Shown: piece by piece, positions 24,601 to 35,172 of the stretch
Numbering within the stretch: the stretch's first letter is position 1
How the letters are laid out: every line of letters starts with the position of its first letter
NCBI GenBank assembly: GCA_006937955.1
Contig: SSNP01000303.1
Span: 213,055 to 277,054 of the forward strand
Reading direction: 5' to 3'
Source of the DNA: Pachypanchax playfairii
Lineage: Eukaryota; Chordata; Actinopteri; Cyprinodontiformes; Aplocheilidae
Length of the DNA: 64,000 nt
The notes under the pieces: generated by a model
Told to the model about the DNA's origin: nothing
What the model saw: only the letters and a program-made list of their open reading frames with translations
Databases searched by the model: none
Position numbers and translations under genes: made by a program

Positions 24601-27600
24601 ACTATCCTGCATGTTTTAGATGTTTCCCTGCTTCAGCACACCTGATTCAAATGAACAAGTCGTTAACAGGCTTCTGCAGAACTTATTGAAATGCAGAGGA
24701 TTTGAATCAGGTGTGTTGAAACAGGGAAACATCTAAAACATGCAGGATAGTGGCCCTCGAGGCCTGGAGTTGGACACCACTGCTGTAAACAATCCAACCT
24801 GAACTCTGAAGGTTTTTTTACCAGTATTTTTATATTTTACTGGTTTCTCTTGATTTTTTCAACAATGAAATGATATTTATTGAAACAAATATAGAGCCAG
24901 GTAAAGTAAACAGACTGAATTTGAAGCTTGATTAAGACAGATACCGGTTGGAATAACAACGGCAGAGATAAAGCGGTGGCAGCTGGGCTTACGTCATATG
25001 GAAGCGCCAGCTTTATTGTTGTAATGACGCAAAAATTCCGCTAGGGGGCGACAGAAGTTACAGAAGTTACGCACTCCAGCTTTAACAAATTCAGGGTAAT
25101 TAATGTTGTCCTAATAATTTACTCTCTGCATAAAACACAGAGCAGAATTTTAGTTCTGGTTCTTAAACCAACACCAGGGATGATGTGTGTAAATGATTCA
25201 AAACTTCCTCCTTATGAGAGATGAACTGGCAACATACAGAAAACAAGAGTTTGTTTTCCACCACCTCACCTGGGGAATGTCCTCCACACGGCCGTTAGGA
25301 CAGGTGAGGCTGTAGTTTCTATGACTGTTATAGAGGGTGAACGTGAGGCTCTGAGAATCCACTGAAACGCCACACTTAAACACCACAGGATCACCCACAG
25401 CCACTGTGACATCACTTGGTAGTGTACGATAAATGAAACCTGAAGGCATTAAAGTGCTGCTAGTGTTGAATGGGGAGGTCGTGGTCTCTTGTGCTAAAGC
25501 AGAGATGGATGAAGAAGACAGAGTGAAAATGATCATTTTGGACATGCACTGTATTTATTTAAACAATATAAAAAATTGATTTTAAAATCTACTGAACATT
25601 ATGTGCTTCACTGCTCATCCTCTGTTTATAAAATAACTGTTGAAGAATGAGAAGAATTAGCAGTCGAAGAATATCAAACTAAACTTCTTTCAGACTGGAA
25701 AAATGTAACTCATGTTACATGCAATAAACTGTTCTTCTGCTAGTTGCACTGTGTTAAAAGTGAGAGACTCCCAACCCACTTCCTGCTCCAGCATCCCGAC
25801 CTGCATCCTCCCCGACGGCTGGCTGGTGTGAATAGAGTGAAAGGATAAAAACTTGTGAAATGTTAATGACAAGTTCTCAAATTAAGCGGTGAGAGACTTT
25901 GCACCATGATCGATTAAAGCAACAATTTTTGGGCTTGCCATTGCCCTGTCAGGCCAAATAACAGCAGCCTTAATTGTAAACTCGTGCATGAGGCGCGCAT
26001 GCTGTACGTGCACTCACAGTTGAGTCAGTCCTGTATTCAGATGATTTACAGATTTGCAGGCATGACTTCAACTGAGATAATAAACCAAATCAGTTGTGAG
26101 CACGTCAGGCAGCTTAAAAATGTTCCTACTACAGGAAAAATGTGGAAACCCCTGGAAGCATCATCATTTTCATGGATACAGATAAACGTTTGACTCACAT
26201 GCATGTTTCCAACCATGAAAGAAACATCTAAAAAGCAGGGACTTTATGACCACCGGCATCGCCACTGCTGCCCTTTTGATTTTTTTTAATACGTACAAAT
26301 TTGTCCCTCATTTTCCTCCATCGCTTTGTGCACTCCCCAACCTCCAACTCCAAGGTTCCAGCGCTCTCCTTCCAGGAGTTGAAGCTGAGTTGTGCATCCC
26401 TGTACTCTGTCAGAGAGGAGTTATACAAATGATCGTACTTCCTCACTTCTTCTGCGAGACTTTCCTTGATCTGCTCCATGACTGTCAACACTTGCGCTGT
26501 TTACAATTTTAAAGGGAAGTTACGTCCTGTCGGAAATGATGTTGGGTTGTTTGGCTGACCAATCACAGATGTGCGTCATCCGATGCGGCCGTCGGAAAGT
26601 TAGAAAATAGAGCGTGACTCCTACCGACCATCCGTGGCAGTTGGAGAGCCCATACAATGTTGTATCATGGCGGTGTGTGTCTCCGACACGTCAGAGCTGC
26701 GTTAGTATGAATCCAGCAACTTCTCCGCCCACACAGCTTAACGAGCAGGTGTTCGAGCATTCCAACCAAAGATCTTCTTCCTGAGAAGATGACTCACTCA
26801 CTACAGTCACTCACAGAACCTGACACAACTCTATTCCCCACGTATTTAGTAATAATTTCTTATCTTTCAAGCAAAAATAACGCCAGTGGATCTTTTCTCA
26901 TACCGAGATTCTCTCAGTATTTTCCACTTCTCAAATGACGAACCCATCTTTACCTTTGACGATCCGACTTAAGTTTCACGCTTTTTGTCACGCTGGAAAA
27001 ACTCTTGGTTCCTTTTTCTTGGTTGGGGTCTGGGCTGGAGTGTGCCCTCTTGTTCTCGGTAGAATGCCTGCTTCAAACGCTACTCTCTGCAGCTTTTAGC
27101 TAGCGATAGTAAACGCTACGCCTAAAGGCCGGTATATACTTGCTTTTAACTACGCGTACGTTTCATTAGCCAATCTGAGTCCAGCAAATTCTAATAATGA
27201 ATATGAACGAGCTGCTGCCAGAAGCCTGACGGAACCAGCCGAATTTTGACGCAGACAGATTGAAAGGTCTGTTTATCAGTGTTTCCTAACATTTTTTTAG
27301 ATATAAAATGTTTCATATTACTGGTTGAATACTAACGAGCAAAGGAGGTGTGACGAAACAGATACAGGCCGTTTGGACTCGGGAGAAATTGGGTTTTATC
27401 GCCACCTGCGTAGTTTGAGAGATTAAAACTGAAGGTAAGAACACCTCAGAAAAATGGCTTTAAATGGAATGGCCTCCTTAAAGAAGTCAGCCTGAGGTGG
27501 GTGGGGCTGACTCTGTGGGGGCTGACTGATGGTTCTGCAGCACTATTTGGAGAAAATCCACCTACAGCAGCTCTGACTGCATGACGTTCAAGATGCACGA

Positions 27601-27683
27601 GATTAGTTACCTGAAGAAGACATGGAGATTTGGATCACAGCCAGCAGCAACAAGCAGAAGTGAGACACGATTTTCTTCTCCAT
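21641..27683 (-). CDS. orphan single-Ig-domain type I membrane receptor, 204 aa
   Basis: Five exons on the minus strand: 27683-27611 (signal peptide, MEKKIV then a hydrophobic core), 25493-25270, 22515-22368, 21895-21773 and 21687-21641. All junctions are GT-AG with matching phases (1, 0, 1, 1). Exons 2 and 3 together make one V-type Ig domain: F-K-C in strand B, V-V-C in strand F, with an extra C-P-N-G and G-N-C pair. A phase-0 intron splits the domain. N-glycosylation sequons include NTS, NYS, NNT and NDS. Exon 4 encodes the membrane span with a G-x-x-x-G-like core and an R-K stop-transfer. The tail is short and acidic, GGDDIEDDLDTIIKE, with no Tyr. It is probably a leukocyte surface protein by location and form; I recognise no family. 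Introns hold a SINE, TTAA elements and a MADF fragment. The 5' exon link (2.1-kb intron) is the least certain step. Confidence 0.7.
22999..23344 (+). mobile_element. tRNA-derived SINE
   Basis: It begins GGGCGGCCGTGGCTCAGGAG, an RNA polymerase III A-box context, followed about 35 bp later by a B-box-like GGTCACCGGCTCAAATCC. The end has the common fish SINE tail 'aaagcgctatacaagtac' then 'catttaccattt'. It lies in the third intron of the Ig gene and has the same head as the SINE at 56863-57092. Confidence 0.75.
24024..24320 (+). CDS. small basic ORF carried by a TTAA element
   Basis: A 98-codon frame rich in Lys and Arg, with KESDRRRRQTRICIGVAFPR followed by WREE. The pattern R-x-R-I-x-IG-x-A-F-x-x-W-R-E resembles the ORF at 11687-12013 in a different TTAA family. 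An in-frame ATG at 24060 (M-A-E-N-P) is a more likely start than 24024, since GACATGG has a good initiation context. It is probably an exon of a transposon gene; its function is unknown. Confidence 0.4.
   Translation: MSRSSRQNVKVDMAENPNKQPRDTYREVDPTTKKTKIPGRAAEGLLAKKESDRRRRQTRICIGVAFPRWREEIWLMFTGAHKWSAGPHTLSKYKMRTR
24570..24782. mobile_element. hAT-type palindromic MITE with perfect 8-bp duplication
   Basis: The element CAGGGGTGCCC...GGACACCACTG is flanked on both sides by CTGTAAAC (24562-24569 and 24783-24790). Long inverted arms share 'ggcctcgagggccactatcc' and 'tgttttagatgtttccctg'. It is nested inside the TTAA element 23795-25081. A half copy occurs at 32245-32345. Confidence 0.85.
26228..26491 (-). 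pseudogene. MADF-domain fragment of a Harbinger-type transposon
   Basis: An 87-codon frame matches the MADF/Myb-like layout: start near M-E-Q-I-K-E-S-L-A-E-E-V, then Y-D-H-L-Y, then F-N-S-W-K-E, then a basic K-R-W-R-K-M-R-D-K-F-V-R. PIF/Harbinger elements encode such a DNA-binding partner beside their nuclease. No nuclease frame is seen nearby, so it is a remnant, sitting in the first intron of the Ig gene. Element ends were not found. Confidence 0.6.
27160..27477. mobile_element. TTAA element, family 3, rearranged copy
   Basis: The right end AGGAGGCCATTCC (read inward) abuts TTAA at 27478-27481. From about 27160 to 27330 the sequence matches the left half of the family in inverted orientation ('ccaatctgagtccagcaaat'). 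From 27333 on it matches the right half in forward orientation ('aatactaacgagcaaagg'). The copy is therefore an inverted-half chimera. Left boundary uncertain. Confidence 0.6.
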
Positions 27684-27699
27684 TTTTTTTTCTTTCTCC

Positions 27700-29634
27700 T
27701 CTTCCTCACCGTTGCTTCAGTCTGTGTTTCTTATTCCATAGATTAGTTCTATAAGTTTGAAAAATGTGATTTTTTACATTTAACTTTGGTGCAAAACTTA
27801 AGAATTTCAATAGATTGTGATAATAAAAACAATAATAATTCCACAATACAATAATATTTGAGGCCAGATGTTTCAGGGAAACACACATTATTATATGGTC
27901 CCATATCATTATAAGAACATGAGGCCCAAAAGTGAAAGAAATTCTAACAATGTTAGAGTTTTATTACTTAGAAAAAAGAGATGTTGCTCAGACAGATAAC
28001 CTGGTTTGAGTTGATGTTACTTAATACTTAATGACCACAACTCTGATTTTAGCAGAACATTTTGCTATTTAGCTTGTGGAACTTTATATTTTGCATGTAA
28101 AGTAAAAATCATTAAACTCTAGTCAGTACTTAAACTTCAGATATTAACACAAACAATCATCATTATACCATTTATTTTCCATCCAAATGTCTGTTCTTTA
28201 AATTTAAATGTCTGAAAAAATAATAAATCAAGAAAGAAAACACAAACAACAAAATAGAAACTGACACAGAGCTACAGGAAGCTTCAACACTTGGTCATTT
28301 AAAAGAAATGTCTAGTTTATTACTCCGTTCCCATTAGAAATTTTAAAAAGCAAAATAAATATAAATACCTTGTCTGGTTTTAGATGTTTCTTCTCTACAG
28401 GCTGATCTCTGAACAGTGCTTACACGGTTCTTGAGTCTTGATAACTACAGAGTAGCGAGAGTTTAGCCCAACATGGCACATTGAGGAATGTGGACATCTT
28501 CCTGATTAACAAGGTGGATTTCTGTGAAAAGCAAACTGGTTGAGCAGGCCTGAACTCAGCTGCTGAGACAAACGCATTCAGGTTTCTCATGCTGCTCACT
28601 TTCTGTCTCTGCCTCAGGCAAACACAACACATCTTAACCCCTTCCTTTACTCCCTATTTTAGAAAATAATATCAAAATATATACATTAAATGAAAAATTC
28701 TAAGGATTTTTTAAACTTTTAGAACAAAATCAAGTTGACCCGGTGTCATGACATCAGAACATGACTCTTTTTTACAGCCTGCATATTTATTTTGTTGCAA
28801 TATCCTGTTAAAATAAATTGAATATTCATAATGAGATATTTGAACAAGAAAGAGGAAAGACATATTATGACTTTGCTTCCCGCACTGTAACCAAACTGCT
28901 GACGTCTAAAACAGTTAGCACATGGTCACAATGCTAACATTCAGATTTTATTCATCTATTGAAGTGCACAGTGGCAGACAGGTTAATTCATCTATAGTGT
29001 ATTTACAAATTCCCAGTCCAAAGTTTTAAGATGATAAAGGTTTAAGAATTAACTCTGCAACCTTGAAATAAATTTGAATATTTAAAGTGTATCAGTAGTG
29101 AAACCTCACAGAGGACATGTTTCACGCTCCAGTCATTCTCTCTGTTAAAACCTTCCCAACATGCCTTGTGTTTTTAGGTTTTTAGTCTTTATTTTAAAGG
29201 AGAAGTACACTTGACTTGAGAAAGGAAGTGGATTCTAAGAAGAGCCAAATAAAACAAATAAATGTGAATGGCAAATGTCTAGTTTGTCATGTTGTTGTGG
29301 TTCTGATCTAAAATCTCATTCTATAGAATTTATCTGAAGCTCTTATGTGGATCAACTCTTCATCTAGTCTCAGTGATCTTTAATCTGCTTCGTCTCATTT
29401 CTGCTCATCTAGCTCTTCAGATTGATGACTCGACATGTTGCTGGCCTCAGTAGGAACCGTCTGATCCCTCCCACTGTGATTTACATAAAGTTTATAAAAC
29501 ATGCTGGTTACTTGTCCAAACGAACTGAAGAACTGTGCAGCTGTGGTCTTCTTCACCCTGGACTTAATTTTTAATCCACTCTGGTTTGGTCTCACGTGTT
29601 GAAATTGGATATTTTGGTTTGAATTGAGGACAAG
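27700..29634. other. intergenic region between two divergent Ig genes
   Basis: This roughly 1.95-kb AT-rich gap separates the start of the minus-strand Ig gene (27683) from the start of the plus-strand CD22-like gene (29635). Promoters for both should lie here. I see no CpG block and no clear coding sequence. Confidence 0.5.
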
Positions 29635-32600
29635 ATGATCAAAGTGCTGATGCTTTTTCTGCTAAAACAAGGTAAGACAATTCAATTCTAAAAACATGTA
29701 TAAATAGAAATAATTAATGAAATATAGGACCATCTTTCAGCAGGTTATTCTTGTTAAGGTGTATAAATGTATTTTCCTTGTTCTGTTTGTGTCTCTGTTA
29801 TTTAAATCATATTGTGGTCTGCCACTTTAAATCATATGTAAATAGAACAGGAAACGAGGCAGACACTGATGTGCTATTTTTTCCTGTTGTCTCATTTGAG
29901 AGTCATCTCTCTAAACATTTATAATACCTTGATCGGTATTTTAAAAAAAACAAACTATGAAATCACTGTAGTCCTATCATCTACTGCAGGTGGAAAGATG
30001 TATAGCTTCTTAAGTGAATGAAGCATTTATTCAAAACCACCTGAAAAATAACATTAAAGAGGCCATTTCACCCAAATTTCAGGACTTTGTGGTTATTTCT
30101 TAAGTATTAACCTGTAATATGAAACATTTTATATCTAAAAAATATTAGGAAACACTGATTAACAGACCTTTCAATCTGTCTGTGTCAAAATTCCGCTGGT
30201 TTCGTCAGGCTTCGGGCAGCAGCTTGTTCATATTCATTATTCAAATTTGCTGGACTCAGATTGGCTAACAGACTAGCCTATGAGAGCAAGGTATACTTCC
30301 TGCCCCGCTGCGCATTTTAACAGCACATGTTGTTTCTTACGGTTTGCTACGTCTTATGCAACAGCTTTTAGCCAGCAGCATGCTAGGCGTGGTTTCAACT
30401 GCGGGAGCTGATGAATACTAACGAGCAAAGGAGTTGTGATGAAACAGATACAGGCCGTTTGAACTCAGGTGTTATCTCCACCTGCGTAGTTTGGGGGATA
30501 AAAACTGAAAGAGAAGTTGTTGACCTGTTTTCACCCACTATGAAGGTAAGAACACCTGTGGAGCTAAAATATTCAACAGAAACCCCAGAAAAACTGTTTT
30601 TAATGGAATGGCGTCTTTAAATCCTGAATGAAGTTGGATATTTGTCATCTGTTGTGTCAAGGAGTTAATGTGTTCCATGTGTCTGATGCAGCATGCATCA
30701 CCTCCAACATGCAGGAACCTACAGCTTTACATGGTTTTTACTTGCCATGGAACTGTTTTTATGTTTATGGTCCCATACATACACTTTAAACAAATTTGCA
30801 ACCAATTACTGTATTTAGAGTTTTTTTTTCTAAAAATATGTTCATTCTTGTTTTTTTCCAGACAGAATAAAAATTTATTAAAAGTTGTTTGATGTACTTT
30901 CAGCAGTGAAAGTGGGTGCTGCTTGGTCCATTACATACGAAAACCAGGATATCTGCACTGTGAAAGGATTATCAGCAGAGTTTCGATGCTCATACATGTA
31001 TCCAGATGAAGAAATTGTCAGAGACACGGCATGGCTCAAGGGAGAAATGATAGATGGCTTTTGGAAACGTATAAAGCTTTCTGAGCTGCCGTCATATCAG
31101 AATCGTTCTGAAGAATTCTGTGATTCTCAGCACAGCTGCAGCCTAGTGCTACATAACGTGCAGGATAACGACACTGGATATTATTACTTCTGGTTTGACA
31201 CAGACAAGTTTGGACGAGGAAGTAGAGACGCAGTGTCTCTTGTTGTCACAGGTAAACTAACTCTACATAAAGTTTTATTTTGAAAAACTAATATTTCAGG
31301 ATGCGATCATACCAATTTTTGCAAACCGATACAATACCATTACTTGGATCTGAATACTTGCAGATACCAGGTACCAATACCGATATTTTACCACACAAAA
31401 AAATGCAATGAATTGGAAGACAGTTTTTATTTTCTGATTGTTACAACAAATGATGGTGAACTAGGTAAAAAATAAAATATTAATAAAAAAGAACAACAAA
31501 AGTAAAATTTCAAATGAAAACTAAACATTTCTCTGAAAGTATTGCAGAGTTTTCACATTTTAAGTACTGTATCTGTTCATGGTATCTGTATGATACTAGT
31601 ACGTTAGAATGGTATCAGCCCTGATACATGATACCAGTATCTGTATTGGTGCATCTCTACTAATATTTTCATTTTTCTCATAAGTTTGTCTTTACATACA
31701 TCCAGGGCTGAATGCCAAAGTGCACCCAAACAGTGTGAGAGCTGGGGATCGTGTGACCCTCGAGTGTACAACATGCTTTAGTCCCAACATAGTGTGGTTC
31801 AGAGATGGACGACAGATAGAACAACCAGAGTTTCAGGCTCAGCCAGAGGATGCTGGGGAATATTCATGTGCTGCGAAAGGACTGGAATCCATGCAATCAG
31901 ATGCTGTGGTGTTGGATGTTTGGTGTAAGTATTATGTTGAAATCACAGACGTGTATAAACATATCCATTTACTTCCTTTTTTCAGAAGTGAGACTGCTTA
32001 CTGTGGGCTAAAGATCCTGCTCACTGGCACTCAGTTTCACTTGTTCATAGCTCTCTTGCACTAAAAGATTAACACTTAGATGAAGTATTCTTAAACATGT
32101 TATGGTAAATAATAAAATCATGATGAGAATAAACATATTTTTCTTACAATAGAAAATGAATCTTTGAAACTGTTGTAAATAAAAGCATTGTTGCTAAGAA
32201 AGTGTATCTTTATCATTTATTCAGGAAAATGTCCCATTTGTGTCTGGGGTGTCCAATTCCAGACCTCGAGGACCACTATTTTGTATGTTTTAGATGTTTC
32301 CCTGCTTCAACACACTTGATTCAAATCATCAGTATATCAGAAAGTCGTGCAGAAACCTGTTAATGACCCATCCATCTGAGTCAGGGTCTCAGAATCAGAA
32401 TCTCACTTTGCAAATAAAGTAAATTCCTGTAAATAAACTAGTTTACTACACTGAATTAGTGTAACTGACTGAGGTGTTTTATTGTTTATGTACTGGCTCC
32501 ATGCGTGTTAACAAACTGCATGTTATTTATGCAGACTCTCCATTGAATGTATCTGTTGAGGTGAGTCCTTCTGGCCTGCTGTCTGTGGGCAGCAGTGTGA

Positions 32601-33311
32601 ATCTGACCTGCAGCAGTGCTGCTAAACCCGTTGCAGATATCTACACCTGGTTCAGGAGAATCAACTCTAGCTTCCAGGTCCAGGTGGGATCAGGACGGGT
32701 CTTGTCTCTGTCCTCTATGGAAGTATCCCACACTGGAATCTATGTTTGTGAGGCCAAAAACCGTTTGGGACAAAACACTTCAGCTAATGTGACACTGGTG
32801 AAGGAAGAAGCCAACAGTGAGTATGATGGAAGAGCAAAAATATCTGAACAGTCATAAACTGTATGATTTTATCAATTGGAGAATTTTAATCCAATTTACA
32901 AAAAAAATATAAGAAAAAGTTAGAGGAACTTTTTTTAATCTAGTAGTTGCATTTGTATTCACTATAAAACACTAAAATTTTAAAATAAGACTGTTTGAAC
33001 TCTATTCTTTCCTCTTTACTGACAGTCAATCCTTTCATTGTTCTTGGAATTGGAGTCAAAGTTATTATCTTGTTGTTACTTCCGGTGGTTGGTATCTGGG
33101 TTTGGTAGGTAGAATTCTTTTCATTTTTAAAAAAGATAAAGTTGTCAGGAATATGAATTTTGTACATGACAATCATGTGTTGTTTCAAGGAAGCGAAGGT
33201 GTCTCTCTGGAGCGGACAAGGTGACAAGAAGGGGGGACGAGTTCTGCTGGAAACGGAAACAATGACTCTGAGAATAACGGCAATGAATATGAAAATGTCT
33301 TTTTCGGGTAA
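29635..33311 (+). CDS. CD22/Siglec-like Ig receptor with probable tail frameshift
   Basis: Exons: 29635-29671 (MIKVLMLFLLKQ, signal peptide), 30904-31251 (V-set domain), 31706-31924 (short C2), 32535-32816 (C2), 33026-33104 (membrane span) and 33190-33311 (tail). All link in phase 1 until the tail. The V domain has the fish CD22-like opening W-S-I-T-Y, then D-I-C-T-V-K-G and R-C-S-Y-M-Y-P. In Siglecs a strand-F Arg (F-R-F) binds sialic acid; here it reads Y-Y-Y-F-W-F. The tail is open for 24 residues, then meets TGA at 33263. A second frame, reached by one base less in the six-G run at 33231-33236, reads on to NEYENVFFG and TAA at 33309-33311, giving a Y-x-N (Grb2-type) motif. It is a pseudogene, a null allele or a sequencing error. 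Introns carry TTAA and hAT elements. Signal exon to V exon is the longest link (1.2 kb). Confidence 0.8.
30058..30616 (+). mobile_element. TTAA element, family 3, intact copy (559 bp)
   Basis: TTAA on both sides (30054-30057 and 30617-30620); inverted ends AGAGGCCATTTCA and AGACGCCATTCCA. It is the reference copy for this family in the window, and sits in the first intron of the CD22-like gene. No long ORF. Confidence 0.8.
31297..31660. mobile_element. hAT-like MITE with perfect 8-bp duplication
   Basis: TAATATTT flanks both sides (31289-31296 and 31661-31668). The ends share the common 'gatgc-c-atac' terminus of fish hAT MITEs: left CAGGATGCGATCATACC, right (reverse complement) GTAGAGATGCACCAATAC. 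Located in the intron between the V and first C2 exons. Confidence 0.75.
32245..32345. mobile_element. half copy of the hAT palindromic MITE
   Basis: It matches one arm of the element at 24570-24782 ('gtccaattccagacctcgag', then 'tgttttagatgtttccctg') and then diverges. The other arm is missing. Confidence 0.65.
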
Positions 33312-34335
33312 AAGAGAAAAAAAAAAAAAAACTTTAGTTTATGAAAAGGAGAACAAACATGACAAGAATTTGAGGATCCTCTATTTCAAAGTCATGCCAC
33401 GTTGATGTCTGTGGTTTGTGCTTCCTGTGCTTTAAAGAAGCAGCATGAACGTTAGCTGTGGTGTTTATGTGAACAGAGTGTCAGCAGTTTAAACAACAAA
33501 TGACCCGTGTAGTTCAGGCTTTAATAGCTTTGTGTGTTTGAACTGCAGAATGTAAATTGTTTTAGTATAAACTACCAGTCAAAAGTGCGGACACATGAAG
33601 TGTGTTCAGACCTTTGACTGATATGTTAAAAAAGCAAGTGTAGTAAATTTGTCCTGTTTTTCAAGTGAATGTGTTCATTTCCTCTGCAGTGACAGTTTTG
33701 CAAATTTTGGTCACTCATAAGTCTGAAAAATGCATTTCACAAAAATGTCCAAATTTAAAACAAGGAAGTTAAATCATGTGCACTTATACTGACCTCCTTT
33801 TAAAAAACAAAAAACCTATTAATTCCTAAAAATTTGATCTGCATTGATGTGAACAGCTTAATTTTTTGTAGTTTTTTTACTCAATTAGCATTTAATTATC
33901 TACTAATTTGCATCCAGTATCAGTTTAAAATAAATCTGTTTTCCAAAAATAGACTAATGAGTAGAAAAGCTGATGTTGTAAACAACAGTGTGGGTGTCTG
34001 TGTCACTACCCTACTGGTTTTTATCCTTCATGGTCTGGTAAGTATCTATAAGAACTGACGTTTACTCAGAGACACAAACAGTTTAGCATGATAACAGTTC
34101 TTAATTGGCTTAAACACAGAAGTTTCTGTTGCCATTTGATCCTCATCAGGCTCTTAGTCTGAACCTTTTTAGTAGTTTTAGCTTTGAACTTTTGTATTTC
34201 CTGGGTCTGACCCTCATCCAGAATTTATCTGAATGCAGTAAAGCGACTCTGATGGTCTGAGTGTATAACATGCTCTGTATTCAAATATAAATCTGTTTCT
34301 CTACAACATGGACAAATAAAAGGAAGACAAAGAAG
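33312..34335 (+). other. probable 3' UTR of the plus-strand CD22-like gene
   Basis: Non-coding sequence from the tail stop codon to the plus-strand AATAAA at 34315-34320. A 'tataaactaccagtcaaaag' word near 33565 resembles a Tc1-like terminal repeat. No other gene seen. Confidence 0.4.
34315..34320 (+). terminator. poly(A) signal AATAAA, plus strand
   Basis: Candidate signal for the CD22-like gene ending at 33311. It lies 27 bp from a minus-strand AATAAA for the convergent gene. Confidence 0.4.
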
Positions 34336-34346
34336 AATAAGATGCT

Positions 34347-34352
34347 TTTATT
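34347..34352 (-). terminator. poly(A) signal AATAAA, minus strand
   Basis: Candidate signal for the minus-strand CD22-like gene whose stop codon is at 35173. Its cleavage site would fall close to or inside the 3' end of the convergent gene. An ATTAAA alternative lies near 34417. Confidence 0.35.
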
Positions 34353-35172
34353 CTCAAAATAATATCATTTTATCATGGTTCTGGTTTGTTCATGTTCTCT
34401 CATCATGTTGGATTTCTGTCAGTTTAATCATGTTCTCGTGGCTCAGTTCCAGGTTCCTGCAGTTTCTGCTGTTCTCTTACACGTCACAGTCATTTCCTGT
34501 TGTTTACATTCTGGTTTCTATCTGTCAAGCTGTAATCATGTTAATCTCCTTTACCTAATCCCACTTGATTAGACTCATCCCACTCACTTGTCCTCAGTTT
34601 CTGCCTCACTGCAAGATTGTTCCTGTTGTTACTTGGCACGAGCTTCAACTTTCCAGTGCGTTTGTCTGTCTTGTTGAGAAACCAGTCGGATCATAGAGCG
34701 CACCGGTCCCGGTTCTGTTTGCTCCTTTTAGATTGAGGATTATGGGATTTCTGAACTCTGACCTATTTGTCATGCAGCCCCGCCTTCAGCCTGCTCCCCT
34801 ATACATCATGTCTGGTTATTGTTCATGATCACAAAGATTCTGACTTTCACCTAATTACTAATTCTGATTTCTGGACTGTGGACTTGATTTCTGTGTTTCG
34901 ATTACTGGATTAAAGGGGTTTGACTTGGACAGTTTCTGGATTATTCCACTCTGTTTTGCCCCAGTGTAGTTTTCATCATTATCCTCTCTGCTGCTGTGTG
35001 TTGATTTCCCACAAAATAAACATTTGAAAATGCCTGTTTCATTCAAGTCCAGCCTAAAGACACAAACATTACACATCTGTGACACTGTTTGACATTTGTA
35101 TTAGGAAACAAATATTTTATATTTTGCTGGGTGGACAGAGATGCAGATGAAACTAACTGGTCTTGGTTCTGG
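34353..35172 (-). other. probable 3' UTR of the minus-strand CD22-like gene
   Basis: Non-coding sequence between the stop codon and the first minus-strand AATAAA. No gene or clear repeat seen. Confidence 0.35.

Larger units (their letters stand above)
23795..25081. mobile_element. TTAA-flanked DNA element, family 2 (1.3 kb)
   Basis: TTAA sits on both sides (23791-23794 and 25082-25085). Inverted ends are AGCTATAGTGCGTAACTT and, from the right, AGCTGGAGTGCGTAACTT (16 of 18 match). This fits piggyBac or Kolobok-type insertion. A hAT MITE (24570-24782) interrupts it. It lies in an Ig-gene intron and carries a small ORF at 24024-24320. Confidence 0.75.

Noticed and set aside
26228..26491. MADF frame as an exon of the surrounding Ig gene
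   Set aside because: The fold is that of a transposon DNA-binding protein, and the frame has no splice sites in phase with the Ig exons.
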